A stretch of 13,776 nucleotides of DNA from JAWXCB01 sp034440455 (GTDB taxonomy: Bacteria > Bacteroidota > Bacteroidia > Chitinophagales > CAIOSU01): positions 1 through 13,776 of the forward strand of contig JAWXCB010000039.1 of NCBI GenBank assembly GCA_034440455.1. Reading direction: 5' to 3'. Numbering within the stretch: the first letter of the stretch is position 1; every line of letters begins with the position of its first letter. Below, one piece after another: positions 1-7,653 of this stretch. The position numbers and the translations under genes are program-made. The notes under the pieces were generated by a model. That model was not told where the DNA came from. It saw nothing but the letters and a program-made list of their open reading frames with translations, and searched no databases.

Positions 1-212
1 GTAATCGCGCAAATTTCTTCTTGAATTTTTTTATTTGTTTCAAAAGAACCTCCGATTATCGTCACTTCCAATCCATCCTGTTCCGGAAGTCGATTGTCGT
101 GAAATATCCGGTTGATTTTTTCTACCTGCTCCGGAGTATATAAGTCAACCAGAACATAGCCATTCTCTTCAAAATGTTTTTGATGTTTATCTTCTATGAA
201 TACTCTTCTCAT
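1..212 (-). CDS. Phytanoyl-CoA dioxygenase-like protein, N-terminal part (runs off the window)
   Basis: An open frame starts at an ATG at 212 and continues without a stop through base 1, giving about 70 codons, so the 3' part is missing. The translation begins MRRVFIEDKHQKHFEENGYV, followed by LVDLYTPEQVEKI. The pattern 'F-x-x-x-G-Y-V-x-V-x-x-L-x-T-P-E-Q-V' is the usual opening of PhyH-family Fe(II)/2-oxoglutarate oxygenases. The HxD...H metal ligands and the 2-oxoglutarate arginine would lie beyond the edge, so activity cannot be judged. PhyH-like enzymes hydroxylate varied lipids and small molecules; the substrate here is unknown. It lies 158 bp downstream of a sulfotransferase on the same strand, which would fit modification of a surface glycan or lipid (inference). 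A TAnnTTTG-type promoter element lies about 60 bp upstream of the start. Confidence 0.6.
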   Translation of the reverse strand, partial: MRRVFIEDKHQKHFEENGYVLVDLYTPEQVEKINRIFHDNRLPEQDGLEVTIIGGSFETNKKIQEEICAI

Positions 213-272
213 GCCAAAGTGATTTTTTGAGTCTGAAAAAAGAAGGGAGTTAATACATGCGCAGATGTTTGT

Positions 273-280
273 CAAAGTTA
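273..280 (-). promoter_or_regulatory. Candidate Bacteroidota -7 promoter element (TAACTTTG)
   Basis: Read on the minus strand, this octamer matches the Bacteroidota -7 consensus TAnnTTTG exactly. It sits about 60 bp upstream of the PhyH-like start at 212, a reasonable leader length. No clear TTTG-type -33 element lies about 19 nt further upstream, so this is a motif match only. It would let the PhyH-like gene be transcribed separately from the sulfotransferase. Confidence 0.3.
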
Positions 281-304
281 TTTACTTCCCCTGAACTCTG
301 TGGC

Positions 305-342
305 CAGTTGCTGTCTTTGTAGGCAAGCAAAACAAGCAACTG
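305..342. repeat. Inverted repeat, 8-bp arms, between the sulfotransferase and PhyH-like genes
   Basis: CAGTTGCT at 305-312 is exactly complementary to AGCAACTG at 335-342, with 22 nt between the arms. There is some weaker pairing possible inside the loop. No T tract follows on either strand, so it is not a typical intrinsic terminator. It could be a weak terminator for the sulfotransferase, an operator or chance. Confidence 0.3.
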
Positions 343-370
343 ATGCCTGTAGCGCGTAGAAGATGTTAAT

Positions 371-1261
371 TCACTCAAGATATTCTTTTAAATAAGGCTG
401 GAAAAGCTTCTCCTGCTTAAGCATTTCACCCATCCCTGAAAAATATTTCAGCGTCTGTTCTTCCACAGGCTCAGGAACGCGCGTTCGCATCATTCTATGT
501 ATCAGCTTTATGGGAGGAAAGGGCTTAAACGTGAATAGTAAATAGATGTAAAATCCGTAAATGCCATATTGCATTCGATAAGGAAATGGGATTAAAAGCT
601 TAAAAAGGAAAGCAGAAAATTTCCGATAGGCTTCAAGCAGAGTACCATCGAAAGACATATTGACTTTGTCTTTGGAAAGAAAAAAATGTGTTGCAATGCC
701 CAACTCAGCTTCGAGTTCACAGATAAAATTTTCGGGATTTTCGTTCAAAAGTTCATAGGGCATAATAATTACATTGTCTGCTCCAAAGGCATTTCTGTAG
801 AGCGTGAGTATCCTGCTGTAATTAAAAAATGCGGAAAGCATTTCTCCGTTTTCTTGCTGAAATTTTGAGAAAGATAAAACGCCTCCGGAGGCTAAGTAAT
901 GCGCATGTACTGACCGGATAACTGATGCAAACCCCCTTGTTACGATTAAGACTTTACCTGTTGGAAACAGGCGATAAAGTGCATGACAAAGATTTTCCTG
1001 GTAAGAAGAAATATTATAAGGCGTGTATCGTAAACCAACGATATTCATATCGCCTCTCCATAATGCAAAATCTTCGGAACTGAAGGCAAAATACTCATGG
1101 ATGGATTGATTTTTTTGCGCGTATGCACACAATTCATGCGCAGAACTGAATCCCCCGATTTTATTATAGGCGTAATTAATCAGAGGATGCTGTTGAAACC
1201 AATTCTGAAGGAAGGTTGACCCAGCCCGCGGATACCCGATATGAATGATTACCCTGCTCAC
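371..1261 (-). CDS. Sulfotransferase family protein
   Basis: This 296-aa protein carries the PAPS 5'-phosphosulfate-binding loop near its N-terminus (HIGYPRAGSTFLQ, residues 7-19). A candidate 3'-phosphate-binding segment follows at residues 105-122 (LIVTRG...IRSVHAHY, with R109, R116 and S117). Its length and motif order fit the Sulfotransfer_1/3 families, which move sulfate from PAPS to a carbohydrate, lipid or protein hydroxyl. No signal peptide is seen; residues 218-245 are hydrophobic. The start is GTG, not ATG. An out-of-frame ATG at 1275 opens a 5-codon frame (MKNIQ) whose TGA overlaps this GTG. The gene follows the ABC ATPase stop by 24 bp and is probably co-transcribed with it. The context suggests sulfation of an exported glycan, but the acceptor is unknown. 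Confidence 0.85.
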   Translation of the reverse strand: MSRVIIHIGYPRAGSTFLQNWFQQHPLINYAYNKIGGFSSAHELCAYAQKNQSIHEYFAFSSEDFALWRGDMNIVGLRYTPYNISSYQENLCHALYRLFPTGKVLIVTRGFASVIRSVHAHYLASGGVLSFSKFQQENGEMLSAFFNYSRILTLYRNAFGADNVIIMPYELLNENPENFICELEAELGIATHFFLSKDKVNMSFDGTLLEAYRKFSAFLFKLLIPFPYRMQYGIYGFYIYLLFTFKPFPPIKLIHRMMRTRVPEPVEEQTLKYFSGMGEMLKQEKLFQPYLKEYLE

Positions 1262-1285
1262 TGAATATTTTTCATTAAAAAAATC

Positions 1286-2758
1286 TTAGCTCCATTTAAA
1301 GCCTGGAGCAAAAGGCACAGCAAGATTTTTGTACTCGAATTTCCCAAGCAAATAAGGCGTACTGTTTATTTTGATATAGAGCGCATTATGCAGTGAAAAG
1401 GCTAAATCACCGCCATTGCTTGAATAAAAGAAAAAGCTTAATCCAAAAACGCCTTCGTTTAAAAGATGCTTTGGAATAACGCAGGCGTTTTTAAAAAGAC
1501 CGGTTCCTTCATTGTGCAAAGTTTCATCAAAGCCGAATGAAGAAGAGGTGCATAAAGCAGGGTGATTGAAATTGTAATTTACCAGCAAGCCGATGATATA
1601 AGGCTCAGGCGCGTATTTCCAATATTCAAGTTCAATGCGGATGTCATCGCTTTGATTAAATGTTTTTTCGCCTTCGCGGGTGGTGATAGCTATTGTTTTA
1701 ATTTTTAATAATTGGTTGCCGGGCGCTGTGTTCTCGTCTTCCCAGCGCTTTTCCGGGTCTAACGCATTCGCATTTTTGGCGTGCAGCTCGCTCTTGATTT
1801 TCATCCCTTCTTTTATCCGGTAAAGCTCTTGTGTTTCTTCTGAGAGTTTCTCCAACTCAGTTACAAGCGTCTTTTCTTTTACTGCGTTATGCGTGAGTTT
1901 TTCTTCCTTTTCCTTAATGTTATGTTCCAGATTCTGAATCTTTTCCTGAAGATTTTGCATTTCAGCCTTCAGCTTAATATCATTATCCTGATTCAGCACG
2001 TTAATGTACTTGGCTAATGATTTATCTACATATTGTCGCACAATCTCGTGTGTTTTACCTGCCAGCCGCACTTCTCCTTTTTCCAGCAACATACATTTGG
2101 TGCACAGGTCGGAGATAGAAGCAAGGTCATGACTGATAATCAGAATTGTTTTCCCGCTTTGCGCAAGCTCTTTTATTTTGTTGTAGCTCTTTAACCGGAA
2201 TTCTGCATCACCTACATGGATGACCTCATCAAGCAAAATAATATCGGTGCTGAGATGCGCCAATACTGAAAATGCCAGCCGGAGATACATCCCCGAGGAA
2301 TATCTTTTGATGGCGACATCAATGAACCCCTCCAGCCCGCTGAATTGCACAATGCTTGCAAAATTCTTTTCAATTTCATCTTTACTCATCCCGAGGATTG
2401 AACCGCTCAAAAAAATATTTTCCCTGCCGGATAACTCCATGTGAAACCCCGTGCCTATCTCGAGGATAGAAGAGATTTTTCCATCAAGAAAAACTTCTCC
2501 TGTGCTTGGTTGAGATACCCCGGAAATAATTTTAAGCAACGTACTCTTGCCGGCTCCATTATCACCTATAATCCCCAGCACATCTCCTTTATCCAGTTCA
2601 AAAGAAATGTCTTTTAATGCGTAAAATGCGCTTTCGTTATTTTTACTATCGCGCGATAATAAATTCAGGATGTTTTCGCCTACAAACTCCTTGAAGTTAT
2701 TTTTTTTGTTAGCAATTGAATAAACTTTGGAAACATGATGTACTGAAACGGATTTCAT
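1286..2758 (-). CDS. Polysaccharide ABC transporter ATP-binding protein (Wzt/TagH type) with C-terminal Wzt-like domain
   Basis: This 490-aa protein has an ABC nucleotide-binding domain in residues 1-250. It contains Walker A GDNGAGKS (65-72), the segment GTGFHMELSGRENIFLSG (102-119) typical of polysaccharide exporters, signature YSSGMYLRLAFSV (153-165), Walker B IILLDE (173-178) with the catalytic Glu, and the H-loop His210. Residues about 255-325 are Lys/Glu-rich heptads, probably a coiled coil. Residues about 347-475 look like the beta-sandwich Wzt C-terminal domain that recognises the finished glycan before export. The family powers export of undecaprenyl-linked O-antigen or teichoic-acid-like polymers with a Wzm/TagG permease. 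No permease is visible, so it must lie elsewhere. The sulfotransferase follows 24 bp downstream. Confidence 0.88.
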   Translation of the reverse strand: MKSVSVHHVSKVYSIANKKNNFKEFVGENILNLLSRDSKNNESAFYALKDISFELDKGDVLGIIGDNGAGKSTLLKIISGVSQPSTGEVFLDGKISSILEIGTGFHMELSGRENIFLSGSILGMSKDEIEKNFASIVQFSGLEGFIDVAIKRYSSGMYLRLAFSVLAHLSTDIILLDEVIHVGDAEFRLKSYNKIKELAQSGKTILIISHDLASISDLCTKCMLLEKGEVRLAGKTHEIVRQYVDKSLAKYINVLNQDNDIKLKAEMQNLQEKIQNLEHNIKEKEEKLTHNAVKEKTLVTELEKLSEETQELYRIKEGMKIKSELHAKNANALDPEKRWEDENTAPGNQLLKIKTIAITTREGEKTFNQSDDIRIELEYWKYAPEPYIIGLLVNYNFNHPALCTSSSFGFDETLHNEGTGLFKNACVIPKHLLNEGVFGLSFFFYSSNGGDLAFSLHNALYIKINSTPYLLGKFEYKNLAVPFAPGFKWS

Positions 2759-2911
2759 CGCTATAATCGCTGTCGTTGTTTAATTATTGTTCTTTCTCCT
2801 TGATTGCGCTATGTTGCATGGCGTTAAATAAATTCTATGCAATGGGCGTAAACGGAAGGAATCAGTGCAAAGCATTTTTTATTTTGCAAATTCTGTTTAT
2901 AGTAAGGAATG

Positions 2912-2935
2912 AAAATTATTATCGGGTTATAATAA
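2912..2935 (-). terminator. Weak candidate terminator after the large secreted-protein gene
   Basis: TTATTAT (2916-2922) and ATAATAA (2929-2935) form a perfect 7-bp stem with a 6-nt loop. On the minus strand the stem is followed by TTTT (2915-2912). It lies 35-58 bp past the stop of the 1173-aa gene. The stem has no G-C pairs, so it would be weak. Confidence 0.3.
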
Positions 2936-2947
2936 CTTGATGGGTTG

Positions 2948-2955
2948 CAAATATA
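2948..2955 (-). promoter_or_regulatory. Candidate Bacteroidota -7 promoter element (TATATTTG)
   Basis: On the minus strand this is an exact TAnnTTTG match followed by C. It lies in the 211-bp gene-free gap (2759-2969) between the 1173-aa gene and the ABC ATPase, so it could drive the ATPase-sulfotransferase pair. The leader would then be about 180 nt. No convincing -33 element is seen 18-21 nt upstream. The rest of the gap contains nothing else recognised apart from an AT-rich hairpin. Confidence 0.28.
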
Positions 2956-2969
2956 AGCAGGGGAATCCT

Positions 2970-5900
2970 CTACCTCACTACCACAATCATCCCTTTCTTC
3001 ACTTCCTTTCCTTTGCTTTTCGCGCCTTTGAAATAAATCAAATAAGAATAACCGCCTGTCTGAACGAATTCTTCATTGTGCGTTCCATCCCAGCCAACTT
3101 CAGGGTCATGGCTTTCAAAGAGTTGTGTACCCCAGCGATTGAAGATATACATCTCAAAATAAGTAAGCCCGAAGGTTTGAATTTTGAAAACGTCATTCAG
3201 TCCATCCCCATTTGGAGTAAATGAATTTGGAATAAATAAAACAGGTTGCTGCTCTACGCACACTTCAAGGCTGAACGTATCACGGCAGTTGCCTTCGTTG
3301 CGTGCGAAAAGCGTAACGAAATATTTTCCGGTGTCTGCATATTCATGATTTGGATTGGTACCGAAATCATAAGATGCTGTTTTTCCATCGCCAAAATTCC
3401 AAGTGCCGCTTATCACGCCTTCACTTAAATCAATGAATTCAAAAAAAGGATTCTGCAATGTGATGCAGCCCTCACCTGGATTTTGCGAAAAGAAAGCACT
3501 CAGTAAATCATACCCGGGCAGCTCAACATCTTCAGAAAAAGAACAGCCTGTTGTTTGGCTTGTGATATTCACGGTGTAAGTTCTGCTGACGGGAGCAACC
3601 AGATTTTTTGTTATGGTAATTGGATTTGTATTCCATTGATAAGAATAAGTGTCAACAGGCAATACAGTAAGATTTGCAAAGCCTTGTTCGCCATAACACA
3701 ACTCATTGTTCGTGGTATACGATACAATGATTTCAGGATATGAACTAACGAAAACGGATAACGATTCAGAATCAGAACACCCGTCAGAAACTGTCACGCT
3801 GTAAGTTGTGGGTGTTGTAGGATTTACAGTTTGAAATTGTCCATTCGGTAAACCGTTGTTCCAAATAAAATTATATTCACCCGTGCCGCCTTCCGCGCTC
3901 ACTGAAATATTTACAAAATCACCATTGCAAATTGTAGAGTCGAGAAAATTTGTAGCAGCAGAAATTGAATCACCGACAATCACTGTCACTTCATCTTCCA
4001 CTGCGCAATCGCCCGCGCCATATGTATAAGTGATTTGATGAAATCCTGCGCCTGCATTTACCGGATTGAAAAAACTATCCACCACGCCATTACCGGAATA
4101 AATTCCACCATCAGGATTTCCATCGAGCAAAATGGTTGTGTCTTTGTAGCAATAGAAATTATCCAAGCCATTCAACGAAGGAACAGCAAGCGTATCAACC
4201 GTGAGCAGGTAAACATTAAAACAAGTGTCGGGGAGCGTTGCATACACAACTGCATGTGTGCCGATGCCTGCGATTTGCGGATCGAAAGTTCCTGCTAATG
4301 GGTCAGTTATAGCGTTACCTTGAAATTGTCCCCATATTCCGCCAAGCGGAGTTGCAGTAAGATTGATAGGAGATGAATTCACGCATAATCCTACAACAGG
4401 AGTAATGACCGGAGTTTGAATCACCACGAACACCATGCTGTCAGTGCATGAATTGTCCGTGTAATAAATCGTGTGAACACCCGCGCCTGCAACGGCAGGG
4501 TCAAAGTAGCCGGGATATGGCGCAATGGTAACTCCCGGTCCCGACCAGATGCCGCTCCACGGTTCGGCAAAATCCAACGACCCGCCTGATGCATACGCAC
4601 ACATACGCATCGTGTCAGGACCAATATTTGTTTGCCGCACATATACGATGAGCGTATCAGTGCAGCCCGCAGCATTGTAAACAAGCACGTCATCAAAATT
4701 TCCACCTGTTACTCCGGGATCGTAAACTCCATTTGCAGAGTTGATGATTCCTCTGCCCGACCACGTTCCTCCCGCTGGACTTCCCGCTGGCAGCGTGAAC
4801 GGATTTTGTGCAGGACAAGCATCTCTATCCCATCCCGCGAAAATATCTTCCACAAATAAATCAAGCGTTGCAGAGCAGCCGCCCACAATCGTGTATGTGA
4901 GTGTGTGCTGTCCTGCGCCCGCAATGCGCGGGTCGAAGCGTCCCCAAAAATCATTGATGATGCCCGCGCCTGTCCAGATGCCGCCCAGCGGAGAAAAAGT
5001 TGGTTCGTAATACGGCTGTAGCGATGAGCAAACAGTATCGTCTGCTTGCATGAAGATGCTGTCAACATTCACGCGCTTGGTGCCGAAGCATCCGTTGGGC
5101 GCGTAATACGTGACATCATACGCGCCCGCTGTGGAAGGCGTGAATAATCCCAATGAGTCAATGTTTGTTCCGAGCCAGTAACCGCCTGCCGGAACTCCAC
5201 CACGCACCTGAAAGGCAGGAGAGCCGGTGCATGCTGCCTGCCATCCTCCATCCCAGAATTGAAGCAGGTTCATATTCACAGTTGATTCGCAACCTGTGTT
5301 GACATCGGTATAAGTGTAAATATTGTTCCCTAAGTTGGCAAGCCACACGCGAAGCCGTCCTGTGAGTGTATCATCATCTCTCAACCCCGGTCCTTGCCAG
5401 ATTCCACCTGTAGGATTAGCGGTGAAGTTCAGCACAAAATTTTGGCAAACAGTTGTGTCTGCTGATGGATTCGTAATAATTGGAACGGGAAGGATAGAAA
5501 TTGTTTTTGTTGCAATATCACTTGCAGCGGGACTTGTATCGTCAACCGTCACAGAATAAGTTGTATTTGCGGAAAGACAAACGGTGTGCGGTCCTGCGGT
5601 GGGCGGCAATCCGTGTGACCACGTGTAAGAATAATTTCCATTGCCTCCGGAAACCTGCGCTTCGAGTTGAACACAATCACCGGGGCAGATTTCTTCATCT
5701 GATGCGATGATTTCGACTTCAAGCGGACAATCATTTACGATGAAACTTCCTGTTGCTGTCAACTCCCACAACTCATCACAGGCATCAAGAAAATAATTGG
5801 TAAACGTGAGCGTGTAATTGCCACTCTGGTCAATCGAAGGATTCAGCGTGAGTTGAATCGTGGAAGTTGTTCCTCCCGTGCAATTCACGGGAGTTGCGCT

Positions 5901-6491
5901 GACAATGGTTGGCGCGTTTGGTCCGGTGAGCGAAAATGCTCCGGCATAAATTGAATCGCAAGGCACTTGCCTATCGAGCGTCACGGTGAGTGAATTGCTG
6001 AAACAGGTTGGATTTGCAATCGGTAAAAAATTCGGTTCTTCGGGTTCTTCCACAGTCACTTCCCACGATGCTTCCCAACCATCGCATGTCACTGAAGCAT
6101 CAGAAACAAAATGCAGCGTCATGCAGCCGCTTGCTGCGGTGATGCTTCCGGGCATTCCAGAGGGATTGGAAGTGGGGTCGCCCGAAAACGTGCCGATGCG
6201 CGGAGCGTTAATATTCGGACCGTCATAAATCGTGAGCGTGTCATACAAATATTCCGTGCAAAAAGAACTGAACGACAGCGTGATACTCTCTGCATTCGGC
6301 ACACAAATCACAAACGTGTAATCTTCATTATTGTCAAAATGCCCGGGCAGTTGACCGTTCTCACTATCAAGTAAAACGCCTTCACATTCATCCGTGGTGA
6401 TGTTGTCCATGGTGAAAGTGGTTTGGGCGGAGATTTGAAAAGAGAATGTAATAAAACCTATCAAAATAATATTTCGCAGGAGGGTAAACAT
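2970..6491 (-). CDS. Large secreted CUB/repeat/PKD protein with gliding-motility-type (type IX secretion) C-terminal domain
   Basis: This 1173-aa protein begins with a Sec signal peptide (hydrophobic residues 8-19, cleavage probably after SAQ, residue 23). Residues 36-147 form a CUB domain with C36/C63 and C123/C136 and the hallmark DTLTIYDGP (84-92). Residues about 255-335 and 845-915 are two similar PKD/SprB-like modules. Between them are seven repeats of about 71 aa, each marked by GG-[IYT]-[WY]-x-G and, in the better copies, FDP..AGAG.H...Y...C. A PKD domain (993-1080, WNFGDG at 1031-1036) precedes the CHU_C/TIGR04131-type sorting domain (1084-1173; IPNSFTPNGDGLNDVF, FNRWG, GWDGT). Such domains direct export through the type IX system to the cell surface. 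The ATG touches the TAA of the upstream gene with no gap. The role is probably adhesive or structural; the ligand is unknown. Confidence 0.9.
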   Translation of the reverse strand: MFTLLRNIILIGFITFSFQISAQTTFTMDNITTDECEGVLLDSENGQLPGHFDNNEDYTFVICVPNAESITLSFSSFCTEYLYDTLTIYDGPNINAPRIGTFSGDPTSNPSGMPGSITAASGCMTLHFVSDASVTCDGWEASWEVTVEEPEEPNFLPIANPTCFSNSLTVTLDRQVPCDSIYAGAFSLTGPNAPTIVSATPVNCTGGTTSTIQLTLNPSIDQSGNYTLTFTNYFLDACDELWELTATGSFIVNDCPLEVEIIASDEEICPGDCVQLEAQVSGGNGNYSYTWSHGLPPTAGPHTVCLSANTTYSVTVDDTSPAASDIATKTISILPVPIITNPSADTTVCQNFVLNFTANPTGGIWQGPGLRDDDTLTGRLRVWLANLGNNIYTYTDVNTGCESTVNMNLLQFWDGGWQAACTGSPAFQVRGGVPAGGYWLGTNIDSLGLFTPSTAGAYDVTYYAPNGCFGTKRVNVDSIFMQADDTVCSSLQPYYEPTFSPLGGIWTGAGIINDFWGRFDPRIAGAGQHTLTYTIVGGCSATLDLFVEDIFAGWDRDACPAQNPFTLPAGSPAGGTWSGRGIINSANGVYDPGVTGGNFDDVLVYNAAGCTDTLIVYVRQTNIGPDTMRMCAYASGGSLDFAEPWSGIWSGPGVTIAPYPGYFDPAVAGAGVHTIYYTDNSCTDSMVFVVIQTPVITPVVGLCVNSSPINLTATPLGGIWGQFQGNAITDPLAGTFDPQIAGIGTHAVVYATLPDTCFNVYLLTVDTLAVPSLNGLDNFYCYKDTTILLDGNPDGGIYSGNGVVDSFFNPVNAGAGFHQITYTYGAGDCAVEDEVTVIVGDSISAATNFLDSTICNGDFVNISVSAEGGTGEYNFIWNNGLPNGQFQTVNPTTPTTYSVTVSDGCSDSESLSVFVSSYPEIIVSYTTNNELCYGEQGFANLTVLPVDTYSYQWNTNPITITKNLVAPVSRTYTVNITSQTTGCSFSEDVELPGYDLLSAFFSQNPGEGCITLQNPFFEFIDLSEGVISGTWNFGDGKTASYDFGTNPNHEYADTGKYFVTLFARNEGNCRDTFSLEVCVEQQPVLFIPNSFTPNGDGLNDVFKIQTFGLTYFEMYIFNRWGTQLFESHDPEVGWDGTHNEEFVQTGGYSYLIYFKGAKSKGKEVKKGMIVVVR
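3972..5459 (-). repeat. Seven degenerate ~71-aa protein repeats inside the secreted protein
   Basis: The repeat starts, marked by the GG-aromatic motif, are at residues 362, 436, 503, 574, 646, 717 and 795, giving spacings of 74, 67, 71, 72, 71 and 78. Units 3 to 6 are the most alike: GGIWTGAGI, GGTWSGRGI, SGIWSGPGV and GGIWGQFQG, each followed by [FY]DP and a G-rich turn, then a Tyr strand and a Cys. Divergence at DNA level is high, so this is an old protein repeat array rather than a fresh tandem duplication. Confidence 0.75.
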
Positions 6492-7187
6492 TTATTTTGA
6501 TTTTTCTCCTAACTGGATTATTTCGTCATCTTGGTAAGTAGTAGTTCGCGAAAGTCTGTTGTTAGTGAAATATTCATTTACACTTTCCAAAATTTTCTTG
6601 CTGTTAATTAGTCTTCTGGGCTCTGGTTTTGTAGGAGTTGCTATTAGCAAATCAAATTCGTTCATTTGCTCAGTCCATTCGATTTGAAGAAAACCGTTTG
6701 CATCTATAGGAGGAATTTCATCCTCATCAATGCGAAAGAGATTTGGATTGAAGTATGGATAGTTTTGGTACAGATGCTCCCATCGGGTTCTTATTAAGTC
6801 CGCAGCTAACTTATTCTTATTATCAATGCCTGGATTAAGCAATAATCCTACCGTTCCCCAAGTTGCATTAATTGATGGCTTTCCAACCTTTTTCCATATC
6901 ACTTCTGCTGAAGCTAAGGCTAACGCTTGTTTTTTTAAGTGTAGAAAACCATGGATTCTATTCTTGAAGCCCAAGATAAAGCCTTGCCCAATACCCGTTG
7001 TTGAATGGTTAGAGAATATCATCGTGTAATTATTTCGACTTGATGCGAATCTTCCGTAACGAATCTTTGATGGAATTGGAATTTTTGATTTATCCTCAAG
7101 CAAGCATAGGTTTTTCCATTTCTGCCTGTGTAGCGCTTTCTCCCAAAGCAAGGAACCAATAACCATTACTCCGCCCTTTAAATTCAT
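6492..7187 (-). CDS. Hypothetical protein, possibly gamma-glutamylcyclotransferase-like
   Basis: This 231-aa cytoplasmic-looking protein has no signal peptide or membrane segment. I do not recognise a named family. Near the N-terminus a short hydrophobic strand and loop (GGVMVIGSLLWE, residues 5-16) is followed by RYGRFASSR and TMIFS, then GQGFILGF. This loosely resembles the glycine loop and early strands of the gamma-glutamylcyclotransferase-like fold, but the match is weak. A WGTVGLLLNPG segment (residues ~109-119) and a charged C-terminal tail follow. It sits between a lipoprotein (1-nt gap, TGA-C-ATG) and the large secreted protein (0-nt gap, TAA-ATG), so it is translated within their operon. 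A second ATG at codon 8 has a better purine-rich leader (AAAGGGCGGAG) and may be the true start. Three hand-counted 60-base samples have 32-40% GC against about 52% in samples of both neighbours, so it may be a later arrival. Confidence 0.65.
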   Translation of the reverse strand: MNLKGGVMVIGSLLWEKALHRQKWKNLCLLEDKSKIPIPSKIRYGRFASSRNNYTMIFSNHSTTGIGQGFILGFKNRIHGFLHLKKQALALASAEVIWKKVGKPSINATWGTVGLLLNPGIDNKNKLAADLIRTRWEHLYQNYPYFNPNLFRIDEDEIPPIDANGFLQIEWTEQMNEFDLLIATPTKPEPRRLINSKKILESVNEYFTNNRLSRTTTYQDDEIIQLGEKSK

Positions 7188-7188
7188 G

Positions 7189-7653
7189 TCATCTCGTTAT
7201 TACTACTTCCGGTGTAGTCACCACATTACTCCAATGCCCTGCGCGGTCTTTCAGTTTGATTTCATAGCGAGTTGTTTCTGAGTCGCCATTACCAAGCAAA
7301 AACGTGTTGCGAATTGCGATGCGAATTGTTCCGGTAATCGCAAGCGCATTGCTGTCTGGAGTGAGCGGACGCACATAGAAATAATCAGGATTGGCGAGTC
7401 GCAAGTCATGCACCGTGAGCGCAAGCGAATCAGGATTCCAAAAACCCACATCGCCATCGCCATCTTCATATTCGATAACTAAACTGATAGAGTCGGTAAA
7501 CTGAACGACCGTTGTTGGGGTGATTTCTTTAAGCGTGATTTTCGGAGTAGTGTCGAGAAGGGGTTCGTCATCAGAACAAGAAGAAATTATTGTAAACAAC
7601 AAAGCCATTCCACTGAATACTGTTATGCGCGTGTATTTAGTATATCGTCTCAT
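7189..7653 (-). CDS. Small secreted lipoprotein of unknown function
   Basis: This 154-aa protein has a basic N-terminus (MRRYTKYTR), a hydrophobic stretch and the lipobox IISSC, with lipidated Cys26. SDDE follows the Cys and may act as the surface-export signal used by Bacteroidota lipoproteins. The mature part has the segment VIEYEDGDGDVGFWNPDS (acidic, possibly calcium-binding), then several beta strands ending in RYEIKLKDRAGHWSNV. The whole is consistent with one small Ig-like beta-sandwich. I cannot name a function. Its ATG overlaps the TGA of the upstream cytochrome-like lipoprotein by 4 nt (ATGA), and its stop is 1 nt from the next start, so the genes are translationally linked. Confidence 0.8.
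   Translation of the reverse strand: MRRYTKYTRITVFSGMALLFTIISSCSDDEPLLDTTPKITLKEITPTTVVQFTDSISLVIEYEDGDGDVGFWNPDSLALTVHDLRLANPDYFYVRPLTPDSNALAITGTIRIAIRNTFLLGNGDSETTRYEIKLKDRAGHWSNVVTTPEVVITR

Noticed and set aside
305..342. Inverted repeat considered as an intrinsic terminator
   Set aside because: No T tract follows on either strand and the loop is long; it was kept only as an inverted repeat.
4421..5346. Several 60-119-codon open frames on both strands inside the 1173-aa gene
   Set aside because: They lie in GC-richer repeat DNA, have no recognisable domains, and are shadows of a frame with a strong domain structure.
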